64,000 bases of DNA from Callaeas wilsoni (taxonomy: Eukaryota; Chordata; Aves; Passeriformes; Callaeidae): NCBI GenBank assembly GCA_013398955.1, contig VWPU01005246.1:1-64000 (forward strand). The letters are read 5' to 3'. Made by a program: the position numbers and the translations under genes. The notes under the pieces were generated by a model. That model was not told where the DNA came from. It saw nothing but the letters and a program-made list of their open reading frames with translations, and ran no database searches. How positions within the stretch are numbered: position 1 is the stretch's first letter; each line of letters opens with the position of its first letter. Below are positions 51,594 through 64,000 of the stretch, in pieces.

Positions 51594-54500
51594 CTAGAGT
51601 GAAACCAAAAGAAGGGAATTTTTTTTCTGTTGTTGTGTAATACTGAGATCAAAACAACTTTCGTAGTTTGTACCCTCAGGAACAGAGCTTTGTGCTTGGC
51701 CACCAGGTTGTCACAGTGCCAGAGAAAAGGAGGCTCATCCTAGGGGAGGGAGGGGGGAAGAGACAGAGTGGGAAGTGTCTCTTTGCTGGTCTGTCTCCCC
51801 TACACAGACAGGAAGACACATCCTCCACAATTTAGGAGTATCCTGCTTCACAGGGGATGGAGGATGTGGGCTGGATACTAAACTTTGCTCCTGTTTTTTT
51901 CCCCCCATAAATTAATTAGGAATGTTTCTAGATTTGCAGTATTGCTAGAAACAGTTTTAGGGGAACATGAGTAGTGAAAGCAGTTATCAGTGATTCACAG
52001 ACAAGTAAATTAAATCCATCTATTGTAAAAGGAAGTTATTAAAATTTATAAAAATGTAAATAAAGGGATAAAATGGCACACAATCAAAATGCTTTCTAAC
52101 AACTCACTTTCCCAATTAACTGGAACAGTAGGTCATACTGCATTTTCCATAAATGTAGAACTGGTATCATTGCTCAGATCAATTATTCATTTAATATAAC
52201 ACTGTCGCCTCAGGGGAGGGTGCAACAAAAAAGGTTACAAAAAAGCCTGTCCCCCAAAAACTTTCCTAATTCCCATTTATGAGAGATTATCTTAAGAATA
52301 TTCTTCTGCCTCCCTGTTTTTGAATTTGTATTTGCTGTGATAAATCTGAAGTCACGTACACATGTCCAAGTTTTAACTAACCCATTCCACTTGAAATCTG
52401 AGCACCTGGACAAAATCTGGAAGGTCAGCTACCTGTGACCTACTCTATCTTCTTTATAATATCCTAATTATTGTCCTAAAAGTTGTGAATATACTGTAGA
52501 AAAACAAGACTTGCATCTGAAAGAGGACAAGGCATCAACTTTGAACTGCACTTGTTTCACAGCAATTGAAATTTCATTGGGGACCTGGAATGTTACCTGT
52601 CATCAGAGTGCCCTGAAAGCACCCCTGAGCAGCAGAGTTCTCAGCAATAGCTGTGATGCCCGTGGCTGCTTGCACAGAGAGAACCTCAAAATAATTAGAA
52701 CATGCTCTTAGATGTTAAATACAACTTTTCTTGGTGTGTTCTGGTGAGCCTGGGGTTTACACTGGATTTGTTTCTTCTCCTAAACTGTTAAAGCAGTTAA
52801 AGACACAGCTCCTTTCTGCACTGTGATTTTATAACATTTGGGACTGTGAGTTTCTTTGCCCTCTCCCAGAATGCCAGTCTCTGCAGAGTCAGTGGTATAT
52901 ATGTAGTAATAAATGTACAGAAAGCCTAAACTGACAGCACTTAGTCCCTTCCAGCACGGGCATAACACATCTAAGAGTCTTATCACTGAGGAATTCACCT
53001 GTAACCACACTGCTTCTGCACAAACAGCTTCAACAAAGCTTCACAGAACATACACTTCCTAGACAGGTTCTGATGAAAAGAGATGTTCCTTTTCCAACTG
53101 TACCTACCTGTGTACAAAAAACTCCAGTAGTTCCAGACATTTATGTTACAGACTATCTGTTTACACTCTTCTAACCTTTAAATACAACTAAAGCTCTCTG
53201 GTATGCTGCCCACTGCCTACCAGTAAACAAATGTTTCCTTCCCGCTGTTTATCAGTGTGTGTAGAGACAGCAAGCAAACCCAGACAGCTGAAGAGACTGA
53301 AATCCACTGCTCTGCAATTTCACTTTAAGGGGAGAAGCTACTTCCTTCTCCCTCCCCCCGTTTCTATTAAACCCCTTCCATTAAATTATCTGTTTTTCTT
53401 TCTTAAACCAGAAGAAAACTTGGCCTCCCAGCCACTCCTGTTGTTCAGCAGTTACAGATTTATCACTCTTCAGACAGGTAAAGAAAAATGACCCACGAAA
53501 CTGGAGATGTTATCAGTGCTGTCAGCAAAACAGCGAAAGGCTCTCTGCCTGTCCCCTCCCTTTTTTGTTTCGTTCTGTATAAAGCTCAGGTGTGTAGAAG
53601 GTTTGATTAATGATTGTCATCAATCAAAGGAGGCGACAGCCCAGCAAAGAATGTACTCTACTAATGGCTGAGCTGCTCAGGCCAGGGGACAGGAGCAGGA
53701 GGCTCCTGAAAGCCCAGCAGAGATTTCTGAACCTCCCACGGCCCCACGCAGGCTGAGAGCCCCTGCAGCCTTTGATGCAGTCCTGTTCACTGACCCACTG
53801 CCTTTGAAGTGTGCCACTGAGCTGCCACAAGCAGCAGGCTATTGTCACTTCAGCCCCAGTCATGCATCTTGGACTCTTCCTGACAGCTCCTTAACCCTTC
53901 ATGAGCTACAAAACCATCTGCACTTTTAGGTAGTTTTCCAAGGTGGGTGCAGATGTTGTTGCTTCCACTGGCCAGGAAAAATACACTATAAAAAAACTGG
54001 GTTTCTGCTGCTTTGAAAATGACTTGAGATACAATTCTGGGGTAGAACAAGTCCCCCCCACCTTATTTGCTGGGATCCCTTTGTTCCTGGGCTTGTGCAA
54101 CCAAGGAGCTCAAATTTGCTTGGAAAGTCTTTGCAGGATCTCCAGTCAGAATGAGAAACCAGGTCCTCCAGCAAAAGGTTCAGCTGTAAAGCTGAGCTCC
54201 TGTGATACAATATTTTCAGCATCACCTGAGCTACACCAGTCCTGTGTGTATCTGTTAAAAATTAACAAGTTTGCTGAAGATGGAGCTCATTCAGCCAGTT
54301 CCTGCATCTCAAGTGCAATGCTCCTGGAGCAAAGGCAGCTCTATCACATTTCTCCAGTCACATCAGGAGCACAAGACCCAGGATGCACAAAGGCATCTTG
54401 CAAATAATGTTTGCCATAACAAATTGTATTCCCTGGCCCTGTAAAGCCAAATAAATGGAAGTTCCAGGCAGGTTTCTGTTCTAAAGTTTAGGAAATGAAA

Positions 54501-57500
54501 ACTTTGGCTGTTCCAATTCTCATTATTCCTGATCACACTGCTTTTGCAGTTTCTGTTCTTTGTATTCAGCATAACTTTCTAATTTCATTTTGCTTGTGAA
54601 GTTAATCACACTGATCCATAAGTCACTGATAAAGGCAGCAACTCTGTACAAGCCCCTTTGGTATTTGCTATAATGAAGTTACACTCCATGATCTCAATGA
54701 GTCATAAATACAAACACATGTATGGATACAGGCATATTCTAGTAAGTAATTCAGAATTAATTCCAACAATTTAGAATTTACAAAAGCAGCAGGTGTAGAT
54801 CAGAAATTCACTCTGCCTGCTCGTCTGAGATCACACACTGGAATTTCCCTTTTCCTGTCTTTACAGCCCTCTTTATTAAGCAAGCATGATTCCTGGAACA
54901 TGTGACACAGCAACTACCTGAAATACTGTACCAGCTGCCAAAGTGGGGGGGATTTAGAGCGTGGAATTTCTGACAAAGTGATTGTTGAATATTTTGCATA
55001 TTAAGAAATGAGACCAATTGTAAACTGCTTCAAATGGAGGGAGCTTCATTAAATGCTTAAATAAAGAAAGGGTCATGGCAATCAAAACTTGGAAGAATCC
55101 AGCATGGCATCCACAAACTGTACCTTTTTTGCTCCCTGTTCCTCTTCAACACCATCTCCTATTACAATGTACACGGCTTTCCTTCCAAACCTCTGCATTA
55201 TTCTTTCAAAACAGCTCTCTTTCCCTAAGCAACACAAGAGAAGATACATTTTTTTATCTGGACACACACCACAGGCAGAGCTAATATTCAGGTACAGGAC
55301 CTGGAGCTGTCACCTAACTGAACTGGCTGCAACATTCTTTGCTTCCTTTTCAAACTGGAACCTAACTGGATCTTCTGAGGTGGATCCTCTCCATCTCATG
55401 ACAGTTACTAGCACTTGTTCTGTCAGCCAAGGACTTCCAAGTGCTGCCAGTTTTCTGAGCTTTGTGACTGTGATGCCCTGCTTAGGCCACCAGCTGGCAG
55501 ACTGATGTGACAGTCACGGCATTCAGTTTGCAGAGCCCTCTTCTGTTCATTCTGGTTGCAGTAAAAACATGAAAATGCAATCCTCAGAGGTTCAAACACA
55601 CCAGAAAGAACAGAATACAAAAAAGCCCCAAGCCAACCCGATCAGTACTTATTACTCACAAAGCTTCACAAAGCTCATTGAGGACACTTGACTCCTCTGC
55701 AAGAGTAAGAGGATCCAAACAGTGTTTCTGTAACAGGTCCAACCAGACCTTCCTTCCAGCTGGGTGCAGCTGGACATCCCAGGTGCAGTCAGTGCTCCAC
55801 ACGGTGGGTTTATTTCTGTATATCTGGCTTACTCCCCCACGGAGACACTTGAGAAGTGTTTAGACTTTTTTTCCCTGCAGTCTGTACTAGGTTAAGTGTG
55901 GGAGTCAGGATGTGAATTAGCCATCTGTAAGTACAGAGCTAAAAATAAATCTCACTCGTGGCTTGTCACAATCTGGTTGGATGGCTGTGCCTGACTTACG
56001 GACAAAACTTCAGCCTGCCTTAGGTGAGGCCTCAGTCAGTTTGCTCTTACCTGTTTTTGTTGCACTGTAAATGTTTTCAATGGGGAAGACAGTGCCCAGC
56101 CCATAGAGAAGCACTTTAGCCAGAGCTGGTATAAGCTGAGTTGTGGTGACCAACACATTCACACAGTTGGGCCTAGAAAACAGAAGTTATTAGAAACCTG
56201 TGTTTTTCACCCTGGACTGAAAGATGGTAGGAAGCAAACCTTTCCTGCCACTGGAAGTTCCCAAGCCAATGGGGGATTTTGCAGCCAGAGGAGGATAATG
56301 TGAGTACCAGAAATGTCCTTTGATCAGCTCAGTAGAACAAAAAAAGCATAAACCAAGCTAGCAGCAGTGATGCAGCCTTACTGCAAGCTTGCCAGGATCT
56401 ATTTGGTGGGAATTTAAACACAATGTAGTAATGTCCATGCTGGGTTCTGTGAGTGAACGTGTTCAGGGACAGAAGGGCTCTTTCTTCCCATAAACCTGCT
56501 CACATGAAAATGGTGCCATGGACGAGGGAGCCAAGGAAAGAAAGGCAAGGAAAAGGACTGGTTTGCTTTTGCTCAGTTCATCATCCCAAGCTCACCCCAA
56601 CCCTTGACAGCTCAGCCTGGCAAACATGTGCAGACTGGCCTCCCACAGGCCTGGCCAGCAAAGTCCTGTACATGTGCCTCGATTTGTTCAGAGGGGGAAA
56701 ACAAGGGAAGCAAAGGAGCTCCTGGATCAAACCCACAGGCAATTCTCTGAGCTGTTCTTACCGGGAATGTATCAAATTCAGCGCCTTCAGAGCATGTGTG
56801 AGCCAGAGATCAGTCAGCGCTTCCAGTTCTGCTCTCAGCTGCAGCCAGGTTTCCCTCTTAGGAGCTCCTATCAAACCTGCAAGCAGGGCAAGTGTCTTTG
56901 CAGAAGCACAGAAGGAAAATTGCACAGCTTTGTAAGCACAACACCAGAGGGCACCTGCCTGTGTCCTGAACTCTCCCCCTGCCTGTGTCCTGAGCTCTCC
57001 CCCTGCCCCTCTCTTGGCCCTGGTACCACTGCTTCCCTCCGTCACTGCCACGTCACTCCAAAGCTCGCCTTGACCTCTGAGGCCCAACAGCAGCACAATC
57101 CTCTGCTGCTGCAGCTCAGCTTCCTTCCCCTCTGGTGCAATGGTTCAGTCAGGCACACACTGCAGGACCTCCCTGCAACACCCTTCTTGGAGCGAGCATA
57201 AAGCTTGCAGGGGAAGTGAGGGAGAAGAAGGAAGAGCTGTGTAACGTGGGCAGTGGCCTGGGCAGAGAGACACCTGAGGCCAGAATGGTTTTGTTTCTCC
57301 TGAAAAGCTGTGCCCCATTTCCAGTGCATGCAAGATAAGCTTGTTCTCCAAACAATAAATAAGTTGTGGTGACGCTTTGAGTTTTGCTTCTTTCTTTTTC
57401 TAGTCAGAGGGAAACCTGCACTGAAGTACTGAAAAGGAAGCTGAGAGTGTCTTGGAAGAACTGTCTGGAACTAGATGAGATGAAGGAACCCAAGGAATCC

Positions 57501-58956
57501 TGATATCTGGTGGTTTGTTTTGGGGGAGTTAAAAACAAGTAGTTATAATACAACAGAAAGCCTTCAGACAGACATCAGACATGCTGTGTAGAAAAAAAAG
57601 GAGCATATTTAGTTTTGAACTGTTTGCTTGCCTGCTAAACCTTCTGGAAAAATTGGAGAAGGTTGCTTTCCTGACAAATAAATTACATAATAAAGCCCCA
57701 CACTTGGACTTGATTCTTTCTCAAACCACTAGACCAGGTATTTTGGTGTGACTCCCACAAATCCCGTACAGAGCCACATTTCAGGGTGACTGCGGAGGCA
57801 CTCGCTCAGCTCACTGTGAAGCACCCGTACCATGAGGCTCCCTACACCTCCTCCAGAGATGTCCCTCAAGGGTCTCCCGTTCTGGGGAAGATGAAAGGCC
57901 TGCTGGTGGCCTGGCCACTGGCACTTACCCCCCACATTGTTTTTGTAGGTGTTGTACATCTCTTTCACCCGGCGGTAGCGGAACGCCAATTTCCTCATCC
58001 AGTCAACTCCCCCGTGAACGCCCGAGCCCAGGCACAGGTTTGCACTGGCAGTGGAACTGTGGAAGCCATCCGCAGAGAAGTTATACGTGCTGGGAGAGGG
58101 AGGAGAGAAGGGGAGAGGTCAGTGTAATTACAGCCTGCACAGTGCCAGCAGGGAGGGGAAACGATTGAAAAGAAATGTGGAGACAAGTGGCAGCAGAGAC
58201 ACACACAGGACACACTGTACAGAACTGAAGTTCACCTTCAGCACCATTACCAGCACAGATCTAAAAAAATGTTCTGTTCCTGCATCAATTTCTCACAATA
58301 ATCATCCATAAAACCACAAACTCCAAAGCTCTATATGAGTTCTGCACATTTAATTCTTGTCCCTTTACCATGGCTCTGCAGGCAACACTTTGGGAAAAGC
58401 AGATGGAATTTTACAATAGTAGTTTCTATGAACATGATGACCCAGTTTACACAGGTAATGGTAATGTTTGGTGCAGTTTTGGTACAAGTTTCAACAAGGA
58501 TCTGGCACGGCAAAGTCCAGCTCATCACTACCCATTGACTACAGATTGGACAGTGGGCAACCTTTCAGTCTGGCTTTGAAGCATTTTGGCCACAGCTGTG
58601 ATAACTGTCTGGTCAAATCATATCAGAAACTGGTGTGGTCTGACTGGAATTCAACCTAATTTAGATACTCTTCCCAGAATGGTTCAAAGCTCAGCACAGT
58701 CAGGGCCTGACAGAAGGCACAGGCACAATAATGTGAGAAAAGAGGACTGTCTACTTGCGTGTGCTTGATAAATGCAGACAGCATGGAGCCATGGAGGGGA
58801 CAGAGTGCAGGTTTGAGAATCACTGACCAGCCCCCTGCTATTTCCAAATGGCTGGAGACTGCCTGTCCTGCAGCTTCCAGCCTGGGAGATCCCATACCTT
58901 AGATCTTGACCATTATCATCTGATGACACATCATCTATGTGGATCTGGTCACAGTC
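51513..58956 (-). CDS. EYA2: EYA2, last six coding exons (5' end outside window)
   Basis: Eyes-absent homolog 2: a SIX-partner transcription co-activator and Mg-dependent HAD-family protein tyrosine phosphatase, acting in nucleus and cytoplasm (family knowledge). Seen: six exons with clean GT-AG borders and matching phases give the C-terminal 212 residues, human numbering ~327-538. Active-site residues in this half are intact: Thr448 (motif II), Lys480, and Asp502/Glu506 in GDGVEEE. The motif I aspartates lie in exons beyond the right edge. Sequence is nearly identical to mammals; an exception is LIGAPKRE, where I remember LIGTPKRE. EYA3/EYA1/EYA4 are alternatives, but the convergence with ZMYND8 and the residue pattern favour EYA2. 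Confidence 0.95.
51594..55123 (-). other. EYA2 last intron
   Basis: 3.5 kb with no recognisable exon, repeat family or RNA gene. An open frame on the + strand at 53943-54407 has no recognisable homology and is not called. Confidence 0.65.
55124..55224 (-). CDS. EYA2: EYA2 exon (HAD motifs III/IV, GDGVEEE)
   Basis: 101 nt encoding [20 protein letters not shown] then [14 protein letters not shown]. Lys480, Asp502 and Glu506 are intact. Acceptor TTGCTTAG (with the unspliced reading MYLLLCCL just upstream being intron), donor AAG/GTACAG. Confidence 0.97.
56051..56172 (-). CDS. EYA2: EYA2 exon (HAD motif II, TTTQ)
   Basis: 122 nt encoding [20 protein letters not shown] and onward to [12 protein letters not shown]. 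The TTT includes catalytic Thr448 (human numbering). Acceptor TTTTCTAG, donor CAG/GTAAGA. Confidence 0.97.
56762..56876 (-). CDS. EYA2: EYA2 exon ([13 protein letters not shown]...LNLIHS)
   Basis: 115 nt encoding [20 protein letters not shown] then [17 protein letters not shown]. Acceptor CTTGCAG, donor CCCG/GTAAGA. Phase 1 in, phase 2 out. Confidence 0.96.
56955..57002. repeat. 24-bp tandem duplication
   Basis: CTGCCTGTGTCCTGA-A/G-CTCTCCCC occurs twice head to tail with one substitution. It lies ~80 bp upstream of an EYA2 acceptor. Confidence 0.92.
57929..58089 (-). CDS. EYA2: EYA2 exon (TYNFSADGF...YNTYKNNVG)
   Basis: 161 nt. [20 protein letters not shown] and [20 protein letters not shown] are EYA-family signatures in the helical cap of the HAD domain. 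Acceptor CTCTCCCAG, donor GGGG/GTAAGT. Confidence 0.96.
58898..58956 (-). CDS. EYA2: EYA2 exon, HAD cap region (DCDQIHIDD)
   Basis: 59 nt encoding [19 protein letters not shown], then a split Ser. Acceptor TGCCTCTCAG, donor CTAAG/GTATGG. The preceding exon (expected to end FFNDLE) was not found up to 64000. Confidence 0.95.
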
Positions 58957-61900
58957 CTGAGAGGCAGATGGAAAAAAATACAGCGGTGAGTAAATGTTGT
59001 GGAAAAAAAAAATTAAAGGAATTTTGCATGATATTATTTCAAGTGCAATATTAAGGAGATAAAATATTACCTATTGCTAGTATTGTAGTCTAGACAGTTA
59101 ATTGTTAGCAACAAATATCACAGCACTCGCACAAAGTATGAACAGAGAGTGTGTGTGAGATCTGCTGTTATCTAAGGGCACAGCAGCTCTTGAATAACAC
59201 AGTGAGTGGAACTCCTTCCTATGCAGACAGGAGGGAGAGAGATGCTTGTGTTTTAGCCAGGAAAGCTATGTTTTTTCTACTCTGTATGCATGATAAGGCA
59301 GAGACTTGGCAGCCTTTCCCCCTGTGAGAACAGTGCTTTGGACAGGAGGTGTATGCCCACATAATCACAGCGGGAGAAGATCTGTCCCAAAGAGATTTCC
59401 AGAGACGCCTGTCCTGCCAGTGTTTTCCCAGTTTGTTCTGAGGGGGCTGAGCTTCCTCTGATGTGCAGGGAAGCTGGGCTGAAGCACTGAAGGCAACACT
59501 TCCACACTGCCCCAGCCACAGACGGAGCTGAGGAATAACGTGTGTCAGCAACGAGGAAATCTGTGCGCAGGAAGTTTAACCAGAATATACACTTGGAGCT
59601 CAGCCGGCATGAAGTATGTGCTCCAGATCTTATCTTCCAAAATTCTTCATTGTTGGAATGGTGGAGGCCCTGCCTCAAAAATGTGAGAAATGTTATTCCT
59701 TTGGTTTCTTTCCCAGTCTCAGCATTAAGATTAGAAAAATCGGGAAGTTCCCCCACCACCTTAATTCTCCTTTCTCCATGAGCCTTACAGGTGAGAACAG
59801 AACAGAAAGCCTGCAAGCTGATGAACGCTATATCTTTTGTTTTGGTTGATTTTTTAACAGAGTTTAAAAGCTGTGACACTTGGTACCACAGGACTCTGGA
59901 GTCACAACAGCTGCAGCTAACCAAGGTGCAGTAATTCTTCACCACTTCAGTGTTCTGTAAACCACAGAATTTGTTTTACCTTCCATACACAACTAAGAGT
60001 TTGATTAATTACTTTAAACTAGCCCCTTTCAAAAAATGAAAAAAAAAAAAATCCCCAAACAAGTAACCAAACTTGTTGTCAGTGGCAGAACATGACAGAT
60101 AGTTCTTGTCTACATTAATGAGATTTTCTGCAGCATTTAGGTAATTCTCAAAAAGACACACAATTGCATCTTGTTATCAACCCATCACTGGAGTGTACAT
60201 TGCTGTATATAATTGGAGCCAAGCAGCTGAATAGCAGATTCTGCTGGCACCTCTCTCTCTCCTCCAACCCCAGCATTTTTTAAGCTGCCCTCCCAGTAGC
60301 TGTTGAGAACCATGCTGGGGTCATATTGATGCAGCCCACTCCACTTCAGCTGTGTGATGCTGGGCATTAAGTCAGGGGAAAGGCATTTGTGGGGGGATCT
60401 GTTTTTCTCATTTGTGAATGGATTGTTCTGTACGCTGAAGTGTGACAACAGTAGCTATCACATTTCTAACTTAATAAAATACCCTGACACCGGGTGAGAC
60501 GCTACCTCATAGCGCCGGCTGCGCCTCCCGTGCTCCGGGGAGCCGGCGGCAGCACCGCGCTGCGCCTCGGCCGCAGCACGGATCCTTCCCTGCCGCAGAA
60601 CCCCCCTGCATCCCCAGAGAGCGGGGAACCGAAGCAGGATACCTCGGCTTGTTCCAAGGGCATCGCGCTGCGCCTCGGCCGCAGCACGGATCCTTCCCTG
60701 CCGCAGAACCCCCCTGCATCCCCAGAGAGCGGGGAACCGAAGCAGGATACCTCGGCTTGTTCCAAGGGCATCGCGCTGCGCCTCGGCCGCAGCACGGATC
60801 CTTCCCTGCCGCAGAACCCCCCTGCATCCCCAGAGAGCGGGGAACCGAAGCAGGATACCTCGGCTTGTTCCAAGGGCATCGCGCTGCGCCTCGGCCGCAG
60901 CACGGATCCTTCCCTGCCGCAGAACCCCCCTGCACCCCCAGAGAGCGGGGAACAGAAAGAGGATACCTCGGCTTGTTCTAAGGGCACCGCCCTGCACCAC
61001 TCGGCCACAGCACCGATCCTTCCCTGCCGCAGAACCCCCCTGCAACCCCAGAGAGCGGGGAACCGAAGCAGGATACCTCGGCTTGTTCCAAGGGCAGGAA
61101 GGCTGGGACGGGGACGTGGCCCCGCGCTCCCACCTGCCGATGCTCTGGGGTCTCAGGGTGCACACACAGCCTACACATCAGCGTTACAGCTCTGGGCACC
61201 GAGCTGGTTTTACTCTTGGGGTATCTCTGGGTGCTGCACACCTGCCTCCAGGTGGGACAAGCCCCGTTTAAAGCAGCCTGAGTTGTTTCAAATGGCACTG
61301 CTGGCTTGGAGAAAGCCTCTGCTGCCTCCTTGTGAAATACGGGGCTCCCAAGGAGCTCCTTCTGTTACCCCTGTGTTCCCTCTGAATACTCTCAAGGTAT
61401 GTCTCATGCAGGCATGAAAACAACTTACAAATGCGTACACAGTCTATTTGTGGATCAGGACTGTGCAACAGAGTTTTAAACATCTCATGGATTCACTGAG
61501 CAGTGGAGCTTGCATGCCCCATTAGGTGGGGGTTAACAGTTCCCGACACAAAACCTCCAGGGATGGCTCCGAAAGGCAGCAACTTGTAAACACACTAATC
61601 CCCTTGTTTGTTAATTCCTCATCCCCTCGTCAGCCCTCCTGTCCTTAATACCTGTTATCCAGATAGCCAGACAATAATATCTCCAGAGGGATTGGGGGTG
61701 GAAGGTGCTGTTCTTTAGGCAGCATTGTACTGTGAACAAAAGGCATCTGGGAAAAAAGCACTACCCTGGAAAGCCCAGAGTTTGTATTTTAACTTCACTG
61801 TGATTTGTAACCTTGGGTAAGTTCTTCTCTCCCCGATGTCGCTAAAAAGGGGAGCAGAGAGGGAGAGTGCCTCCTGTCAGGTGAGTATTTGCTGATCCAT

Positions 61901-64000
61901 TCTGCAGCACGATCAGAGCCCTTTGTGCACACCTTGCATGGCTCACACTTGCAGACTGCAGGGATTTCATCTGCCTGTAAGACTTAACTTGCTGACAGAG
62001 AATCCCCTTCCGCAAAAAGACTGGAAGTTTTCAGTAGGAGTCTAAGACTTCTCCAGCCACCTACCTGCCCTGGGGACCAGTGATCAGCCTCGTTCCACAC
62101 AACTGCCCCGAGGTTTGGGGTGAGGCAACTGGAACCTGGCCTGGCTGCTGGACTGCAGGGCTAAGAGAGGATGGGCTGGAGCAGGATGGACCTGAACAGG
62201 TCCATCTGAATGGATCTTTTGGTTCACCTTTGCACACATCCATGATTTCCACTCCCAAGCATAGCCAAAAAGCATTCAGCTAATGCATCCAGGAAACAAT
62301 TATCTGAATCCCTTCTGGGCAGATCCTAAGAAAAGATTAAGCCCTGGCTAACAAGAGTTTCAGAATCTCTTTTTTTTTCTTTTTTTTTTTGGACAGAAGA
62401 AAGGGAGCATTCCAGTTCAGGCTCCTCACTCAGATTCTGAAGCCAGTTTTTTGCTATGATGTGACATCATATCCTTACCAGACTAAGAAGGATCACACAA
62501 ATGCTACCAAGGGCTGTGCAAACCTTGCTGTATCTAGGAACAGATGTTTTGTCCTCATCAGGTACTTCCAGGGAATGCTTCAAAAGGGCTTTGTACCTTG
62601 GCAGCACCTTCTCCTCTGCACAGCACTGAAAACTGCAGCCAGCAGAATAAACCATTCCCCTGGGCTAAAGTAAGGGAATTGATTTCCTTGTCCAACCTGC
62701 CTCTCTGGAAAGGATGGGCGACATTTTCTCCACTCCTTCCCCTTATTGCACTGCCAGGAGTGAGGCCAGCCATACTCTGCTTAGTCCAGTCTGCTGGACC
62801 CCCCAGAATGTCTGAACGTGGATTTGTGCCAGAGAAACGTTTTGCTGTGTTTAGCATCACCTGGTAAGAGAACTCCTGCTGTGGTTTCGAATGGGCAACT
62901 CTCCCACTGCTGTCTCAGCTACAGCCTCTCACACTCTGCCCCAGCACAAAAGGTGGTGAGAAATGGTTTCTGCTCTGTGCACTTTTAGCTCATTTTGTCT
63001 TGTACAGGCCAGCACTGCACCACATGATGGTGCTAATGTATATGGTAATGCTTGTGGGTCTACAACTGAATCTGTTCCTGTGCTGCTCTTCACAAATTCC
63101 TTTTTTTGTTTTTAAGGATGTCATTCATCGAATTTTTTTAAGCCCAGTACTCAGTGATGTATGATCCTTAAATACCACTCTGTGAATACACAAAGGTGAT
63201 TTTTATTTATCATCCTAAATGAAGGCGTAGGGGAGGTAACTCTGGATGACTCTGTTGCTGCAAATTCTTCCAAACTGACATGGCTTTTTTGGAAAGTAAA
63301 ATTCTGTAAGGCACATTTACTTTTCTTTAATTCTCCGTCATCCCTCAATTTTTCATTGAAAAAGCTCAGCTAAAACCAAACCACCAGTGCCCAGAGCTGT
63401 TACTGACTGACAAATGTGCACAACTTGATGAAGGCCAGACAATTCGCTGCTTCATTTAAAGTTTCAGAGCAGTAAGTGAAAAAAAGGAAAAAACTTATTT
63501 TAAAACTGGTAATTCTTGCAAAAGTCTAGGAAGGCAGAGGGGTTTTGGAGGGTCGCCTTGTGCAGGACATGGAGATTTGTTGCATCACACATTGAGATCT
63601 GATGGGTGAAAGGTGATGGTTCTGTAGTAAATATTACAGCTACTTAAATAGACCCCTGGGCTCCCAAAGAGAAGCTGGTTTTTTTTTTTCCCCCTAAGAG
63701 AAAGATTTTCTTACTTTGTACTTTCCGTGGCCTCATCACAAACTCCATGAAAAAAGTTGAAAGAGGAAGAATCTGTCAGTTCAGGTGCCTGTCTTTGAAA
63801 GGATATAAAAATTCTCATCAAGTGAAACCTCAAGAGTGCAAGGAGCCAGGTGGCAGGAAAGGTTGTACCTCCCCTAACACAGGGGACCACAGAGCAATTA
63901 AGCAGTGAAGGAACCAGAAATTCCCGCTGAACTCCTCAGGCACAGAAAAAGTTCTCTCCTTTCATCTGGCACAGAAACAAATTCTTCCTTTTTCAAGTGA
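58957..64000 (-). other. EYA2 intron running off the window
   Basis: No further EYA2 exon was found. Contents: the 108-bp minisatellite (60557-61096) with a GC-rich flank from ~60490, and poly-T runs at 62368-62390. Other open frames lack support. Confidence 0.65.
60557..61096. repeat. CpG-rich minisatellite, 108 bp x 5
   Basis: Units start at 60557, 60665, 60773, 60881 and 60989, exactly 108 bp apart, each near GCGCTGCGCCTCGGCCGCAG. Copies 1-3 are almost identical; copy 4 has a few substitutions late in the unit and copy 5 is the most diverged. Each unit contains one GGATCC or a variant, plus several CpGs. The period is 36 codons, so frames stay open through the array on both strands; these open frames are most likely a by-product of the period, not genes. 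Confidence 0.96.

Larger units (their letters stand above)
55225..58897 (-). other. EYA2 introns between the in-window exons
   Basis: The intronic portions (826, 589, 1052 and 808 bp) are unremarkable apart from a 24-bp tandem duplication at 56955-57002. Long open frames on the + strand across 56453-57201 are antisense to an EYA2 exon and its flanks. Confidence 0.65.

Noticed and set aside
56453..57201. + strand open frames of 160 and 191 codons
   Set aside because: They are antisense to the EYA2 exon at 56762-56876 and its conserved flanks; the conserved - strand coding explains the open frames.
59277..59945. - strand open frame of 222 codons in the EYA2 intron
   Set aside because: Does not match the missing EYA2 exon (expected FNLADTHLFFNDLE) or any family I recognise; likely chance.
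60494..61417. Long open frames (up to 307 codons on +, 235 on -) across the minisatellite, as a repeat protein
   Set aside because: A 108-bp period automatically keeps frames open on both strands. There are no splice sites, no family resemblance and no known domain.

Overview
The window looks like a bird chromosome, or possibly another sauropsid. It carries vertebrate genes with GT-AG introns that are compact for these genes, CR1 LINE 3' ends of the avian/reptilian type, and an endogenous-retrovirus solo LTR. There are no bacterial operons, CRISPR arrays or tRNA/rRNA genes. The two genes below were identified by recognising their protein sequences by eye; no database was searched.

ZMYND8 (also called PRKCBP1 or RACK7), a nuclear chromatin reader, runs on the + strand. 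Positions 1-7987 are its 5' intron; the upstream first exon(s) and promoter lie outside the window. Twenty-one coding exons from 7988 to 47460 join without a break in phase. From the internal ATG at 8034 they give 1176 residues: a basic NLS-like region, PHD finger, bromodomain, zinc knuckle, PWWP, a long Ser-rich/acidic linker, a coiled coil, a MYND zinc finger and a short C-terminal tail. Candidate poly(A) signals lie at 47491, 48733 and 48845.

EYA2, a HAD-family transcription co-activator and tyrosine phosphatase, is convergent on the - strand. Its last six coding exons lie between 58956 and 51513 and encode the C-terminal ~212 residues of the EYA domain, including catalytic Thr448, Lys480, Asp502 and Glu506 (human numbering). 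Its 5' exons lie beyond the right edge. The two genes are tail to tail, about 4 kb apart from stop codon to stop codon. As I remember it, they are also adjacent and convergent in human.

Non-coding content: a CR1 end at ~26514; an older CR1 at ~36564-37420 split by a 271-bp solo LTR with a perfect 6-bp target-site duplication; a CpG-rich 108-bp x 5 minisatellite in an EYA2 intron (60557-61096); several perfect short-loop inverted repeats in ZMYND8 introns; and small tandem duplications.

The most interesting candidates for undescribed biology are three. The first is an open, phase-matched 87-nt cassette exon in the first long ZMYND8 intron of the window (13345-13431). The second is a C-terminal ZMYND8 exon (44210-44299) that appears meaningful in two frames. 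The third is the minisatellite, which stays open in at least five of six frames.
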